A stretch of DNA of 64,000 nt from Pythium myriotylum (lineage: Eukaryota; Oomycota; Peronosporomycetes; Pythiales; Pythiaceae). The notes beneath the pieces are model-generated. The model saw nothing but the letters and a program-made list of their open reading frames with translations. It searched no databases and had not been told where the DNA came from. The stretch is from NCBI GenBank assembly GCA_023091665.1, contig JALJCQ010000001.1, positions 434,001-498,000 of the forward strand, read 5' to 3'. Within the stretch, counting starts at the first letter, position 1. Each line of letters opens with the position of its first letter. Made by a program: the position numbers and the translations under genes. Positions 44,221 through 55,616 of the stretch are shown piece after piece.

Positions 44221-46267
44221 GTGGACCACGGTTTTTCCACTTGAGCAGGATGATTCTTTCAAATACAAGTGGAGGATCGACATTCTCAGATGCGAGATGA
44301 TACCGACTGAAGCGAAGGGATGTGCAAAGATCGACTTGGATCTGGACAGTCCGTCCTGTTGCATCTAGCGAGGTGCAGTATCAACAGATTCGACAGTTGT
44401 TATCCATTGAAGATCCTTGAAGATTTGCTAGCCGAACGAACGGAGATCACAAGCTCTCATGATGTTTTATAGTTCAAGCGTATCCCGGATGATGCGACCT
44501 TGTGACAGCTCGGCACGCGCGAGAAATTCTGGAGAGTGTAGATAGACGTTGAAAATTAGAAGATTGCGGGCTGGCATCCCTTTCGGGTGTGCTAAACTCA
44601 TACAGTAATCGATCGGGATGAAGATTGTGTCACTTGAAGTAGACGGTCGGGGGCAAAGGGAAGGGTCCCGATTTACGCGCATCATCTCGTGAGCTTCGTC
44701 ATCCCCAAGGGAGTCAGTCTGTCTCTTGTCCAACTATGATGGGCAAAAGAATCTTTCGATGGCGCGCCCACCATCCATTCGAAGTGGATAGGCAACCAGT
44801 TTCCAAGGAAGCAGAATCTGGATGTGATGCAGTTGGATGGGACCTACTTCGAGCAATCAAAGAAGCCGTTTAAAAGGAGACAACTCAGATCGGATAGATG
44901 ACACCATCCTGTGAGCTTCATCATCCTCACAAGGATGTGTAGCGTAGGTTGAATGGATAGGAATGCCAGCGACTGTTCAGTGGCCAAGAAAAGAAGCTTC
45001 GGCGGCCACTCCCCATCGAAGATTTTTCACCGGGGGAAATGACTGCTCGTAACCAGAATTTTTTGTCTTTGCTCATCTCAGGCAGATGAAAGTATGCGGT
45101 CAGCGCGCTTTAGACGGATGAGAAGCAGGGACACAGGATGCCTGATATGTATATACTAGCTTTCCGATGAAGGGCTCAAGTAGCCAGAGAGTTGGAAAAA
45201 TGGAGAAAGGACTTTATCGAGTGCTTTCTCCAAAACCCCGAGGATGTGCCGCACAGCACTTCGTATCGATGGAACCCTATACAGTAATATACACGGTGAC
45301 TGTAAGAAACCAGAGAACAAAGCACATTGCGACAAGTGTGTTGTCAGGCTGTGTTCAAGACTGGACATAACAATTAAAGAGGGTCCTAATGTAGCGTTTG
45401 ATGAACCCTCTCTGCATGCCTGCCATCATTAGACACACGCCTGCCATCATCATATGCCCGGCGGCCATCGTCAAAGAGGCAACACATCCACACGATGACG
45501 CCAGCCATGCGTGCACGATGACAGCAATCACATCACGCAGATCAGGAAGAGCAACTGGTGCTATCTGGTTTTATTGATCTTTCTTGTTGCAGTAAATAGA
45601 GCGCTGCAAGTACTCCGATCGCTACTGGTGAAGTCAAAATCTCTTCAAGATAAATAGCTTGGATTTGAGTCAATTTAGAAGTAAGTATGCTCATACAATA
45701 GTAGCGAAGCCGATGCTGGATTCGTGTTCGAGTCTCTCAGTGTGGTGACCTTGGTGACGAAGGTTTCTGTCATCGACTCAATACCGAATTCCGAAAGCCA
45801 AAAACAGAGCATTTGTGTGTCATCCACGAAAGCTTCTTCAAATCATGGCGCAAGCAAGATTGAAGATGATGGAGCTCACTAGATGGCGCCTCCGTTGCAT
45901 GCACTGTCTCATTGAACACAAAAACATCTACTGAACTCAATCGATTACTCGAAGTTGGTTGGAGCACTTCTCGCAGAAAATAAAGATGAGACAAATTTAT
46001 AGTACTGAACAATGAACATCAGCTCATCCAGGACACATCGTTACTCAGCCAAGTCGAAAACCTGCCAATGGATAACACTCAGAGAAGGTTTTCGACGTCT
46101 GACAACACTTTCTGGGTCCATGACCAACGCCATGCATCACATCCGTGCAACTAGATCCGCTTGTTCTGGAATACGCCACAAGACGACGCAGCCAGATCCG
46201 AGACATCGGTCAGAACTGTAGCCTGTCCAAATGTTTCTGCTCCTCGAGTAGCAGAGTACAGGTCATC
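44221..46267. other. Unique spacer of palindrome C
   Basis: About 2.05 kb. I recognise no gene or transposon. Near 45417-45450 a short CTGCCATCAT unit repeats directly. Confidence 0.5.
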
Positions 46268-46313
46268 ATGCAGCTCCAAGGGAGCCTGGAAGCACAGCTA
46301 ACAGTCCACGGAT

Positions 46314-46329
46314 CCTCACTTCCAAACCC
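46314..46329 (+). promoter_or_regulatory. Initiator/FPR-like core promoter of NLP
   Basis: Mirror of 44159-44174, 64-79 nt before the ATG at 46393. Confidence 0.5.
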
Positions 46330-46392
46330 GCCTCGGCCCCAACACATCCACCACCTCCAACACACACTCCCACACACAAAGCCTCCAGAAAC

Positions 46393-47109
46393 ATGTTCTC
46401 CATGCTCACCAAGCTCACTGTCGCAGCACTCGCTGCCATCGCGCTCACCACCGACGCCGCCGTCATCGACCACGACAAGGTCCCCGTGTGGCCCGAACCC
46501 AAGCCCGTCGGAGGCTTCCAGAAGCTCGCCGTCAAGTTCAAGCCGCAGATCTCGTACGAAAACTCGTGCACGGCGTACCCTGCCGTCGACCAGTGGGGGA
46601 ACACGAGCGGCGGCCTCAAGCCCAGCGGCTCGCCCAGCGCCGGCTGCAAGGACCGTTCCAAGCAGCAGATCTACGCGCGCACCGGGTGGCACAACGGCCT
46701 CTTCGTCATCATGTACGCGTGGTACATGCCCAAGGACTCACCCAGCACGGGTCTCGGACACCGCCACGAGTGGGAGAACCTTGTCGTCTGGCTCTCCAAC
46801 AGCAACGAGCAGACCGCGCGCATCGTCGGACTCTCGGCCTCGGCCCACGGCGGGTACAAGAAGATGAGCAACATCGACTGGAACACGGTCCAGGACGGTG
46901 TCAGCCCCAAGGTGCGCTACCACTTCAACTGGCCCAACACCCACGAGCTCGGCTTCACCTCGGACCTCGGCGAGAAGCAGCCGCTCATCCAGTGGGACCA
47001 GCTCACGGACGCGGCGCGCCAGGCACTCGAGAACACCGACTTTGGCAGCGCCAACGTCCCGTTCAAGTCCAACTTCGCCGCCAACCTCGACAAGGCATGG
47101 TTCAAGTAG
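46393..47109 (+). CDS. Secreted NLP (necrosis- and ethylene-inducing-like, NPP1 family), right copy
   Basis: 238 aa. Same signal peptide, GHRHEWE heptapeptide and two Cys as the left copy; one residue differs (Lys in place of Arg near 89). Intact. The heptapeptide Glu replaces the more common Asp in both copies, so the change predates duplication or has been converted. Downstream homology runs about 130 bp past the stop, then ends. Confidence 0.92.
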   Translation: MFSMLTKLTVAALAAIALTTDAAVIDHDKVPVWPEPKPVGGFQKLAVKFKPQISYENSCTAYPAVDQWGNTSGGLKPSGSPSAGCKDRSKQQIYARTGWHNGLFVIMYAWYMPKDSPSTGLGHRHEWENLVVWLSNSNEQTARIVGLSASAHGGYKKMSNIDWNTVQDGVSPKVRYHFNWPNTHELGFTSDLGEKQPLIQWDQLTDAARQALENTDFGSANVPFKSNFAANLDKAWFK

Positions 47110-47240
47110 AGAAATGGTGTTGAAGGTAGCACGTCGATGATGCGATCGTGGTCGCGGGCGGGATAATACCACGAAGCCTAATATATACTGCACATCTTTC
47201 TTAAAGTTCGGATACACTATCCCATCCTAAAGCTGCGTGC

Positions 47241-47581
47241 TGCTTGCCATACCCGCCCATGATAGGTCCTCGTGTCGGATCTTGCCGCGAAACACGCTCG
47301 AGTTGAGATTGCGAGTCATTGTGTTGGCGAACAAAATACTCAACCAATTTTGAATTCATGAGAAATAGGCAAAGATGCTTTTCATGAGAAAAAGTGCAGC
47401 GCGATGATTTCGTGGTAGTAAGACTTTGTGACTTGTCGGTCCATCTTATGCCAGTGACCGTCGAGCTCCCTCAACTTATTGCAACCGGTTTGATCTACAA
47501 CTGCGTGCCGACCAAGTGAGTGTAATTGGACTGACGAGGCATTACTTCACAGCTGGAGAGTCTCCGCTAGTTGAACTCAAC
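47241..47581. other. No gene seen
   Basis: Short intergenic region between the NLP arm and the 3' end of the first ankyrin gene. Confidence 0.5.
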
Positions 47582-49181
47582 TCAATCGTCTTCATCATCG
47601 ATGCCATCCAGAGGTATCCCCATCTCTTGATAGAGGTATTTGATGGTCCGCAGGTCATCGTCCCCTCCTGCATACTCCCGAAGTTGCCGAGCATCTTGTT
47701 CGGATAGTTCAACTCCGTGAATATACATTGCGATCAAATGATCACCCAGTGGAATAGCCATTTCTTGGAGGACGTACTTGATTATCTCAGGATTGCCATC
47801 CTTCGTCGCAAGTCTCATCAATTGTTTCCCCTCGACTTGCGATAACTCAACACCGTGACGATGCACCGCAACCAAAACATCGAACGCGTCATACGTCACC
47901 GCGTACTGAATTACCATCACCAAACTCGACTTCTTGATGTACCCGTTCTCAAGCAAAAACAGAAACAAGTCGATATGACCATCCTCGAGAACTTCGTTAC
48001 CATCGCATGAGAAGGTATCCCTCTCTTGGTGGCCCATGTCGTGAAGAAATCGCACTACGTCGAGGTGGCCGTTGATCGTTGCATATTCTAGTGACTTAGA
48101 CCACACATTCTCTTCAACATGTTCGTCGTACAAGTACTTGACAACCTCCAAGTGACCTGCCTCTGCTGCGAGATCCATCACTGTTGTCGCTCGATATTCA
48201 CATCCGTTAGCTCGCAGATACTTGAACATCTCCAGTTGGCCGCTTCGGGCGACGTCGACCATCTCTACAGAGGAGATACAAGTCTTGGTGTGCTGAAGAA
48301 GGAACTGAACGATTCGGATATGACCGTTCAGTGCTGCCCTGCGCATCGCTTCAGAATGAGTTTGATCTTGGCGCCGCTCGACAAGATATCGGACAATCTC
48401 CAAGTGATCTTCCCTAGCTGCCGTGACGATTGCGTCGTCCATTGAATGTTCCCTAGGGTAGTGGCGAAGTGGTCTGGTTACCGTGGTGAATCCCTGGTAG
48501 TCCACTGTGCCTACGGCAATGCCATTCTCGACAAGATACTGAACAATATTGAGGTGACCGCTCTCCGCTGCGACAACGAGTGCATAGTTGTCATAAGACT
48601 CGAATCCGTTGTGATGCAAGAACTCGACAATGTGAAGGTGGCCATGATACGCAGCGGCGCTCAGGAGGTCGGAGAAATCGAGTAAGCCCCCATATTTCTC
48701 GATCATGTGCTTTAGCACGCCGAGTTCGCCCCATTTCGCGAAGGACACTAAGTCGAAAAAATCTGGATAGAACTCGTGGTGATGCCTCTCGAAGAACCAT
48801 GTGGCAATGCTATGCTGCCGGAGATTGATCGCATCTTCGAATCGCAGACGCCAATCCTCGGCCAAATGGTCAGGAAAGACAGATGCTAGCCACGTAATGA
48901 CGTCGACCCGCCCAGACTCGATAGTTTTTTTTCAAGATATCTTCCACCCTCAGCCTCCGAGTTGCGACCAAGAAGTCGGTGAGCGAGACCACACAATCAG
49001 ACTTGCAATCGCGCATGGCCATCTCCACCAATAGAAACCATCTCACACGAGGGGATGGATCACGATCCGCAACATCTACCTTCCACTGCTCGTGCACTGC
49101 CTGGGGGACACCCGCTTGAAAGCTCGTGATGTACGTCAGCAGCTCCCAGTTGGTGAGCACGAAGGCTGAGACTGGTGTCAT
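47582..49181 (-). pseudogene. Ankyrin-repeat protein 1, single-base frameshift in an A8 run
   Basis: From the ATG at 49181 the N-terminus (MTPVSAFVLTNWELLTYITS...) runs about 80 codons to an eight-A run (48925-48932). There the frame breaks; removing one A would continue into SGRVDVITWL and then the long open frame ending at 47582, giving about 530 codons. That body is ankyrin repeats (GHLHIVEFLHHNG, GHLNIVQYLVENG and so on) with an acidic end. Ankyrin repeats bind proteins; no enzyme domain is visible. The homopolymer makes sequencing error a real alternative. Inverted relative of 52464-53369. Confidence 0.75.
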
Positions 49182-49275
49182 GATGTAGCCTTGGTGGATG
49201 GTAGGTTGGCGTCGGAAGTGGTTGTGGGGCGGGCGGGTGCATTTATGCAAGGTTGAACGAAGCGTGGAAGTAGAT
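49040..49275 (+). repeat. Inverted repeat D, left arm (ankyrin 5' region)
   Basis: Near-identical to 52370-52605 in reverse complement (sum 101645) over the 5' flank and the first 35-45 codons; similarity falls away in the rest of the coding region. Confidence 0.8.
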
Positions 49276-50075
49276 TGCGCTATCCAAGTCAGTTCATAAT
49301 CACCACGGACTCCTCAGAAATAAAATGGGTGCAAGAAATAGTGCGATGGGTACATTGGGTGCAACAGCAACTGGTGAGTGAAGGTTCCCTCCACAAGATG
49401 AGTTGTGATGATGATCCGAGTGAAGTGTTTTGAGCTCAAGTATTGATAATGTGAATCCTGGTGGCTGTTGTGTACCATTGAAGTCTTGGCGAAGTGATGT
49501 GGGATGTTGATCCATGGATGCCGACGACATGCTATTCGTTGTGTCTATGGACCGCAGCACTATCATTATCGTCGTCCTTCGCGATAATTAGGAACTAATC
49601 GCCAGCTCCTGACCACCTGCACATTCTACTTCCGGTCGACATCCTGGTGGAGAAGCCATATTACATCTGTGTGGAGAAGAGCGGCATCTCAGATTCGCTT
49701 AAGCTCTCACGCATGGCTCACGACCAAATATTGTCCGCTGTACCCGGCGAAAAGGTCGCTGTTGAATGGGTACAGTATCTTCATCGAAAGCGCGACGACA
49801 GGACTCTGTAAGCCAGCGGACCCCTTGTCGCCACGAGATCGATTCCTGAGTCCAGATCCGTTGCGTTCGGGACACTTCTGACTCCGTGCAAAGCGTTGTG
49901 CATTCCTCACGTCGTGGTGTGCCACTCACAGTTTGGGACCCTCACTCACGTTTTCCGTCGGCGATCCAAATCTCACTTCGACTAAACATTAGTCCAAGTA
50001 AGGGGAACCAAGGTACCCGGTCACAACTTAATTCGACCGGAAACACCGAGTCACCCGACGCGCGGCGCCGCCACA
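49276..50075. other. No gene seen
   Basis: 800 bp between two divergent ankyrin genes. A GATGATGATC string near 49405 recalls a LINE tail; otherwise unremarkable. Confidence 0.45.
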
Positions 50076-51986
50076 ATGATGTCCGCGTCACTCTTGGTGT
50101 TGACCAGTCGAGAGCTGCTGCTTGCTGTCACTCAGTTCCAAAGTGGCGTTCCGGAATTTATCAATGACTTGTGGCAAGCAAAATTCACTGAGTGCGAGAG
50201 AACACAGCTCCGCAGAAGATATGATATCAACTGGACAAAGACGAGCGTACTACTGGGTAGAGTCTTGGTCAACAGTGCCTTGTCGACTGTCGCAACTTTG
50301 TGCAGGTTCATCCTCTCGCGCCGCAGGCTAACAAAGTGGGACATCCAAAGGAGTATAGCTGAGCACGGGAGAACTGATGCGCTGGAGTGGTTTTTGGCTG
50401 AATTTGGTCCCAGTCACAACTTGCGTCGTGCTTTTGAGTATGCGATTCGTTACAAACAGAACGAGACTGCCCAGTGGATTTCTGAGAAGTATCCTGACAT
50501 TTTTACCAAGCCGTCTTGTGAAATTCTGCATGCAGTGGTCAGCTGGGGCAACCTCGGTGTTCTGCAGGCGCTCCTTGCAACGCGAGCCCGTGGTGCCGGG
50601 CAGTGCTACGGGCTGCTTGCAGATGCGGCAGAAAGGGGACATTTACACATCGTTGAGTTCGTGCACACGAACAATATCTGCACTTATGACCATGATGTGA
50701 TCACTTCCGCGGCTCGTTACGACCATTGGAATGTCGTTCGATATCTTGTTGAACATGAGATCGTCAGCCAATACGACATCCAGGCAGCGTTCGAGATTGC
50801 AGCTAACAGAGGGAACATGGAGATGGTCCGTTTTCTCGCCGACCATTGCGAGGATTCTAGATTGACTAGTGCGGTTACAGCAGCAGTACGTAATGGTCAC
50901 GAAGAAGTCGTCAAGTATCTCCTCAATCACATGAACGCGCGAGTGTCACCGATGGATCTCGAGATAGTCGCCTCCCAAGGGAAATTAGAATTTCTCCAGA
51001 ATCTTCGCGAGAACAACCCCACTTGCTCTGTTCTGCCGGCTATGAATGCTGCTGCGGGCACAGGAAACCTTGAGATTGTGAAGTACCTGCATGGCGACTT
51101 CTTGCGTGAGAGCGGAGTCGGGAACGCCGGACCACTCATCAACGCCGCGAAGGGAGAATATCTCGAAATTGTCCGGTACTTGCATCAAGACTTGCGAGAG
51201 CATTCCGAGGAATGGTACTTGTCTTCAGCGTTGTACCGCGCTGCAAAGGGAGGACACCTTGACATTGTCAAGTACTTGTATGAGAGTCGCGGGCGTGACA
51301 AAGGCCATTTCTGCTCGGTGACTGAGGCTTTCAAAGCCGCCGCCGAGAAACAACACCTCGACATCGTACGGTATTTGTATGAAGATTACTTGAGCGAGAA
51401 TCCCAAAGGTGCCCCCGGGTCACTGATCAAGGCTGCGGCGAATGGCCATCTGGAGATCGTCAAATTTCTTTACGACGATCAACGCTATAACTATCGCCGC
51501 CGCCCCGAAGTATTTGATCTTGCTGTTAAGCACGGCAGACTCGAAGTTATCCGCTACCTCCACGAGATGGGCCACCACGGATGTTTGCAGAACCCAGTGA
51601 GTCCTCTGAACAAGTGGCACTTCGACTGCTTCATCTTTTTCCTTGAAAATGGTTACATTGCCAAAACGAAGGCTCTTCTCGACAAAACCGCCCGTGATGC
51701 CGTGCGTCGCTATGACCTCAAGGTTCTGACTTCGGTGCATCGACTTGGTGCTGAGATCCCGCCCTCCATGGCTCTGGAAACGATCGAGCATGCCATAAGA
51801 TATAAGAGTGTTGACATGATTAGGTACCTCCACGAAGAGATGGGGTTATCACTCGGAGATCGAGCGGACGAGATCGCGGTCGAGCGTTGCTCCGAGGAAG
51901 TAGCGGAGTACATTGGACAACACCAGTATATGACCAGTGCTCAGGTCAGCGGGAGCTGTTCTTGCGGTGTTCGGCGTCAAGCATGA
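50076..51986 (+). CDS. Ankyrin-repeat protein 2
   Basis: 636 aa from an ATG in good context (CCACAATG). A conserved non-repeat leader (LLVLTSRELLLAVTQFQSGVPEF) is shared with the other cluster members and may be a protein-binding domain. Residues about 90-600 are ankyrin repeats of the type AAxxGHLEIVKYLY, about 15 units, many with GHLD/EIVKxL. No signal peptide or membrane segment; probably a cytoplasmic scaffold. Intact. The C-terminus has a short Cys/Ser-rich tail. Confidence 0.85.
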   Translation: MMSASLLVLTSRELLLAVTQFQSGVPEFINDLWQAKFTECERTQLRRRYDINWTKTSVLLGRVLVNSALSTVATLCRFILSRRRLTKWDIQRSIAEHGRTDALEWFLAEFGPSHNLRRAFEYAIRYKQNETAQWISEKYPDIFTKPSCEILHAVVSWGNLGVLQALLATRARGAGQCYGLLADAAERGHLHIVEFVHTNNICTYDHDVITSAARYDHWNVVRYLVEHEIVSQYDIQAAFEIAANRGNMEMVRFLADHCEDSRLTSAVTAAVRNGHEEVVKYLLNHMNARVSPMDLEIVASQGKLEFLQNLRENNPTCSVLPAMNAAAGTGNLEIVKYLHGDFLRESGVGNAGPLINAAKGEYLEIVRYLHQDLREHSEEWYLSSALYRAAKGGHLDIVKYLYESRGRDKGHFCSVTEAFKAAAEKQHLDIVRYLYEDYLSENPKGAPGSLIKAAANGHLEIVKFLYDDQRYNYRRRPEVFDLAVKHGRLEVIRYLHEMGHHGCLQNPVSPLNKWHFDCFIFFLENGYIAKTKALLDKTARDAVRRYDLKVLTSVHRLGAEIPPSMALETIEHAIRYKSVDMIRYLHEEMGLSLGDRADEIAVERCSEEVAEYIGQHQYMTSAQVSGSCSCGVRRQA

Positions 51987-52369
51987 GGTGAGTGACGTCT
52001 GGACACTCCGAGGCTGTGTGCATCGGGCGCCAGGATACATCTATGAATAACGGAGAATTGCTGAGTGCGAGTGAGCTTGGGTCATTGTTTTCAGCTTAAC
52101 CATGCCGAAGTAGTAACAGCGCGTTCTCAATCGGAACACTTTCTAAAAAAAAAAAATTAAGACGTAGACTGTCTAAAACCCTCATAACCAATAAGCCTGA
52201 TGGGGTCAGGTTTCGTTTTTGGCGGAGTCATCAGGACTACAGTACCGGCACCGTAATGACTAATTGCACACTAGCAACACCCAGTGAACCTGGTCCTCGT
52301 ATTTCGGCACCCATTGTAGCCATTCGGATGTTGAGTCCGTCGTGATTATGGACGGAGTCCGACAGCGCA
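51987..52369. other. No gene seen
   Basis: Contains an A13-type run near 52145 and the 3' flank of ankyrin gene 2. No feature recognised. Confidence 0.45.
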
Positions 52370-52605
52370 ATCTACTTCCACGCTTCGTTCAACCTTACAT
52401 AAATGCACCCGCCCGCCCCACAACCACTTCCGACGCCAACCTACCATCCACCAAGGCTACATCATGACACCAGTCTCAGCCTTCGTGCTCACCAACTGGG
52501 AGCTGCTGACGTACATCACGAGCTTTCAAGCGGGTGTCCCCCAGGCAGTGCACGAGCAGTGGAAGATAGTTGTTGCGGATCGTGATCTGTCCCCTCGTGT
52601 GAGAT
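52370..52605 (-). repeat. Inverted repeat D, right arm
   Basis: Reverse complement of 49040-49275. Confidence 0.8.
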
Positions 52606-53369
52606 GGCTTCTATTGGTGGAGATGGCCATGTACGAATGCAGTTTCAATCGTGTCGTCTCGCTTGCTACTTTTGCCATCGCAACACGGGACCTGTGGGTG
52701 GAAGATATTTTGAGAAAGACGCTCATGTATGGGCGGGTCGACATCCTGGAGTGGTTTGACTCTACCTTCCCCGGTTTTGTGACCCGAGATTGGCACACGC
52801 ATTTCAAGGACGCGATGCGCTATGAACAGTGCAGAGTTGCTGTGTGGTTCTTCGAGAGGCATCACGGAGAGTTCCAACCTGACCAATCCGACCTGGTTTC
52901 CTTCGCGAAATGGGGTGACCTCGACGTGCTAAAGAGCATGCTCGAGAAATATCAAGGTTCACCCAACTGCACCGACCTTCTGAACGCCGCCGCGTATCAT
53001 GGCCACGCTCACATCGTGGAGTTCCTGCACCGCAGTGGGGTTTGGTTTTATGATAGCGGTGCACTCGTTCTCGCCGCGGAAAGCGGTCACTTGAATGTCG
53101 TCCAGTACCTCGTAGAAAATGGCATTGCGATGGGCAAAGTGAACTACTCCCGATTCGGCTTCTTGCAGAGACCCTATAGCTACCCTTGTTGGGGAAATGC
53201 ATTGGACAACGCTATCGTTGCAGCAGCTGGCGAGGGTCATTTGGAAATCGTCCGCTACCTTGTCGAGCTGCAACCGGATCAAGCTTATTCTGAAGCGATG
53301 GAGAAGGCGACAGTGAACGAGCGTGCTCTGGTGGTTGAATTTCTTCTTCAGCATGCCAAGACTTGTTGA
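52464..53369 (+). pseudogene. Ankyrin-repeat protein 3, truncated
   Basis: 301 codons aligned with ankyrin protein 1 from the same start (MTPVSAFVLTNWELL) up to LLQHAKTC, then TGATGA. Protein 1 continues for more than 200 residues past this point (ISSVEMVDVARSGQLEMFK). The missing part is not simply mutated: the sequence that follows encodes ankyrin repeats on the opposite strand. I infer a rearrangement breakpoint at about 53360-53380. The frame through the A-run region that is broken in protein 1 is intact here. Confidence 0.7.
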
Positions 53370-53379
53370 TGATGGGAAT

Positions 53380-53990
53380 GTTCTTGAAGTTCAACTAGTG
53401 AACACTAATAGCTTGGCTGGCTTCGACGTCTTAAAGCTCGATGTTACTCACGGTGGAAGCCGCGTAGCCACGGAGGTTGTTCGTTGTGCAGGAGCTCCAA
53501 GATGTCAATTTGGCCGTCCCGGATTGTCGGGTGTAGCACTTGCGACTTGAATCACGCGTTTATCGCAGGACTGGCTAGCACTACGTAGTAGAACAGTCAT
53601 CTCGTTGCTCCTGCGAACGCGATGCCTCCAGCGAGGGATGCGCACGTGTGTGTAGAGGCGAAGAAGAAGAAGAATTTTGTTGCGAGACGGACGAACCTTC
53701 TGCGCTTGGCTAATGATCAGCGCACTGTAACCAACGACTTCGAAACTCGGGAGCCTGAGCGATGTCGCAGCTCCGAGTCCGACAAGTATTTCGACACCGC
53801 GAAAATGAACCCCAAGCAAAACATCAAACGCGTTAAACCTTACCGCGTAACTAATTGTCTTCACCAAGTTCGACAGCAACAGAAACACGTCGAGACAACC
53901 TTCCAAATGGCCGCCCTCTGCTGCGAGATCCATTGCGGTTGTCGATATCAAGACTTTCTGTGACCAAGTGATCCCTCGCTAATCCAACTT
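53380..53990 (-). pseudogene. Inverted ankyrin-gene fragment
   Basis: Minus-strand pieces match the C-terminal half of ankyrin protein 1: TTAMDLAAEGGHLE, DVFLLLSN, ISYAVRFNAFDVLLGVHFRGVE (compare VIQYAVTYDAFDVLVAVHRHGVE), and in another frame GQIDILELLHNEQ. Internal deletion and frameshifts. It faces the truncated gene 3 tail to tail. Confidence 0.65.
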
Positions 53991-54291
53991 CCGTGCCCTT
54001 GGTCGGCCCGCCCACAATTCTCGACCAAATGGGTTGAACACGTAGACCGAAATTGATGGACGTAGGCATTTAATGAGGAGACTCCAACTCGCGTACGGCG
54101 TCCCAAAGCCTTCAACTGCCACGAATAATCGCTGTCCACTCGTTTTCTTCAAAAGTATCACCTCGGCTCATTTCTCAGCCGAGAGCGAGCCCGAGACGGG
54201 TTGAGTGTTCAATCTGCCAATTCAATGGATCGCATTTTGGACCCAAGCAACATCCAAATGACATCGCAGCCTCATCACTTCTCAAGTCCAC

Positions 54292-55554
54292 ATGGACTCG
54301 TCCGCCGCCCCGACAATTACCTCGAATCTCTCGCGCACTGCTGCTGCCGTGCTCACGAACCGCTCGCTGCTGCAGCTCGTCTCGCAATTCCAGCGAGGCC
54401 TACCGCTTTTCCTCCACGAGCTCCATGCCAACTACGAGGCTCGAATGGTTGTCAAATGCAAGCGCGGTAGTAATTGTAATCTCTGGTGAGCTGTCATGAA
54501 GCAGTGCCACTTCCACGACATCAAAAAGATCTTTGCACTGAGCCAGCGACCCGAGTTTGCCGACGTTAAGCTGCTCCAGATCGACCATGTCGCCGTCTCC
54601 GCTGTCGAATTCGAGAGGAGACTCGTGCTCAAGTGGCTTCACGAGGAGATCGACGGCGGCCAGCGACTCTGGAACAAGTCCGTCATGCTCGAGGTCGAAC
54701 AGACCTGTCAGTGGGGAACTCTGCTGTGGCTCATGGAGCATCGGTACGAGGAGATTAAGGACCACATACCCTACTCCTACGCCTGGATCGCCTCCCACAA
54801 TTCAACGTACATGATCAAGAAAATGGTTGCGCTGCGTCCTGAATCGCTTACGACGAAGGCCATGGACGAGATGGCTCGATATGCGAGTCTCGGGCTCATC
54901 AAATACCTCCATGAGCACACATCGGGGCGCTTCTCCTTGTTTGCCATGGACTACGCGGCACGCGCTGCGCATTACGATGTCGTCGTCTTCCTACACGAGA
55001 ACCGCGACGAAGGATGCACGAGCAAGACGATGGACTATGCGGCTAAGCACGGATGGCTCGATCTCCTCAAGCAACTTCTCGCTGAACGCGCACAAGGTTG
55101 CAGCTTCGTAGCTATGGACAAAGCCGCTGCGCGTGGTCATCTCGACGTTGTTCGCTGGCTCCACGAGAACAGTACAGAAGGATGCTCGTCAGCGGCGCTC
55201 GATGGTGCCGCACGCTACGGTCATCTCGAGATCGTCAAGTTCCTCATAGAGAATCGTACCGAGGGAGAAATCGACTTTGCGATCGCGTTTGCTGCCGCGG
55301 GGCGCAAACTGGAGGTCGTCAAGTATCTCCACTCGAAATTGGAGATAGGTCGCCAAAGTTCTCGATGGCAAGGCATCATGGCTAAACATGCTCTGTATGG
55401 GAATGACCTGGAGGTCATTCGATACGTGCACGAGAACATTCGTGTCCCGTTCAACGTCGATTGCCTCAATATCGCCAAGCTGAGGAAGGACCGGGAGATC
55501 ATCGAGTACGTGGCTTCTCGTCTGAGCACGGCCGCCGATGCACAGAAGGAGTGA
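54292..55554 (+). pseudogene. Ankyrin-repeat protein 4, in-frame TGA
   Basis: The leader from the ATG at 54292 (VLTNRSLLQLVSQFQRGLPLFLHEL) matches the family, then TGA at 54487-54489, then a long same-frame open stretch from 54496 to 55554 (352 codons) of ankyrin repeats of the second type (LHENRxEGCxxxAMDxAAxxGHLxVVKFL). The stop replaces the Glu seen in protein 6 (VWEAAM). A GTGAGC donor overlaps it, but splicing it out would remove conserved sequence. Either a pseudogene or a shorter protein starting at 54496. Confidence 0.65.
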
Positions 55555-55616
55555 CTTCGAATCAAAGCGCATCTGATTCCGTGGTCCTTTATTTTTTTAT
55601 CTACATGATGCAGACG

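Larger units (their letters stand above)
46268..47240 (-). repeat. Palindrome C, right arm
   Basis: Inverted copy of 43248-44220. Confidence 0.92.

Noticed and set aside
43621..44364. Long Pro/Ser-rich open frames overlapping the NLP genes in other frames
   Set aside because: Low-complexity products and explained by GC-rich third positions of the NLP genes.
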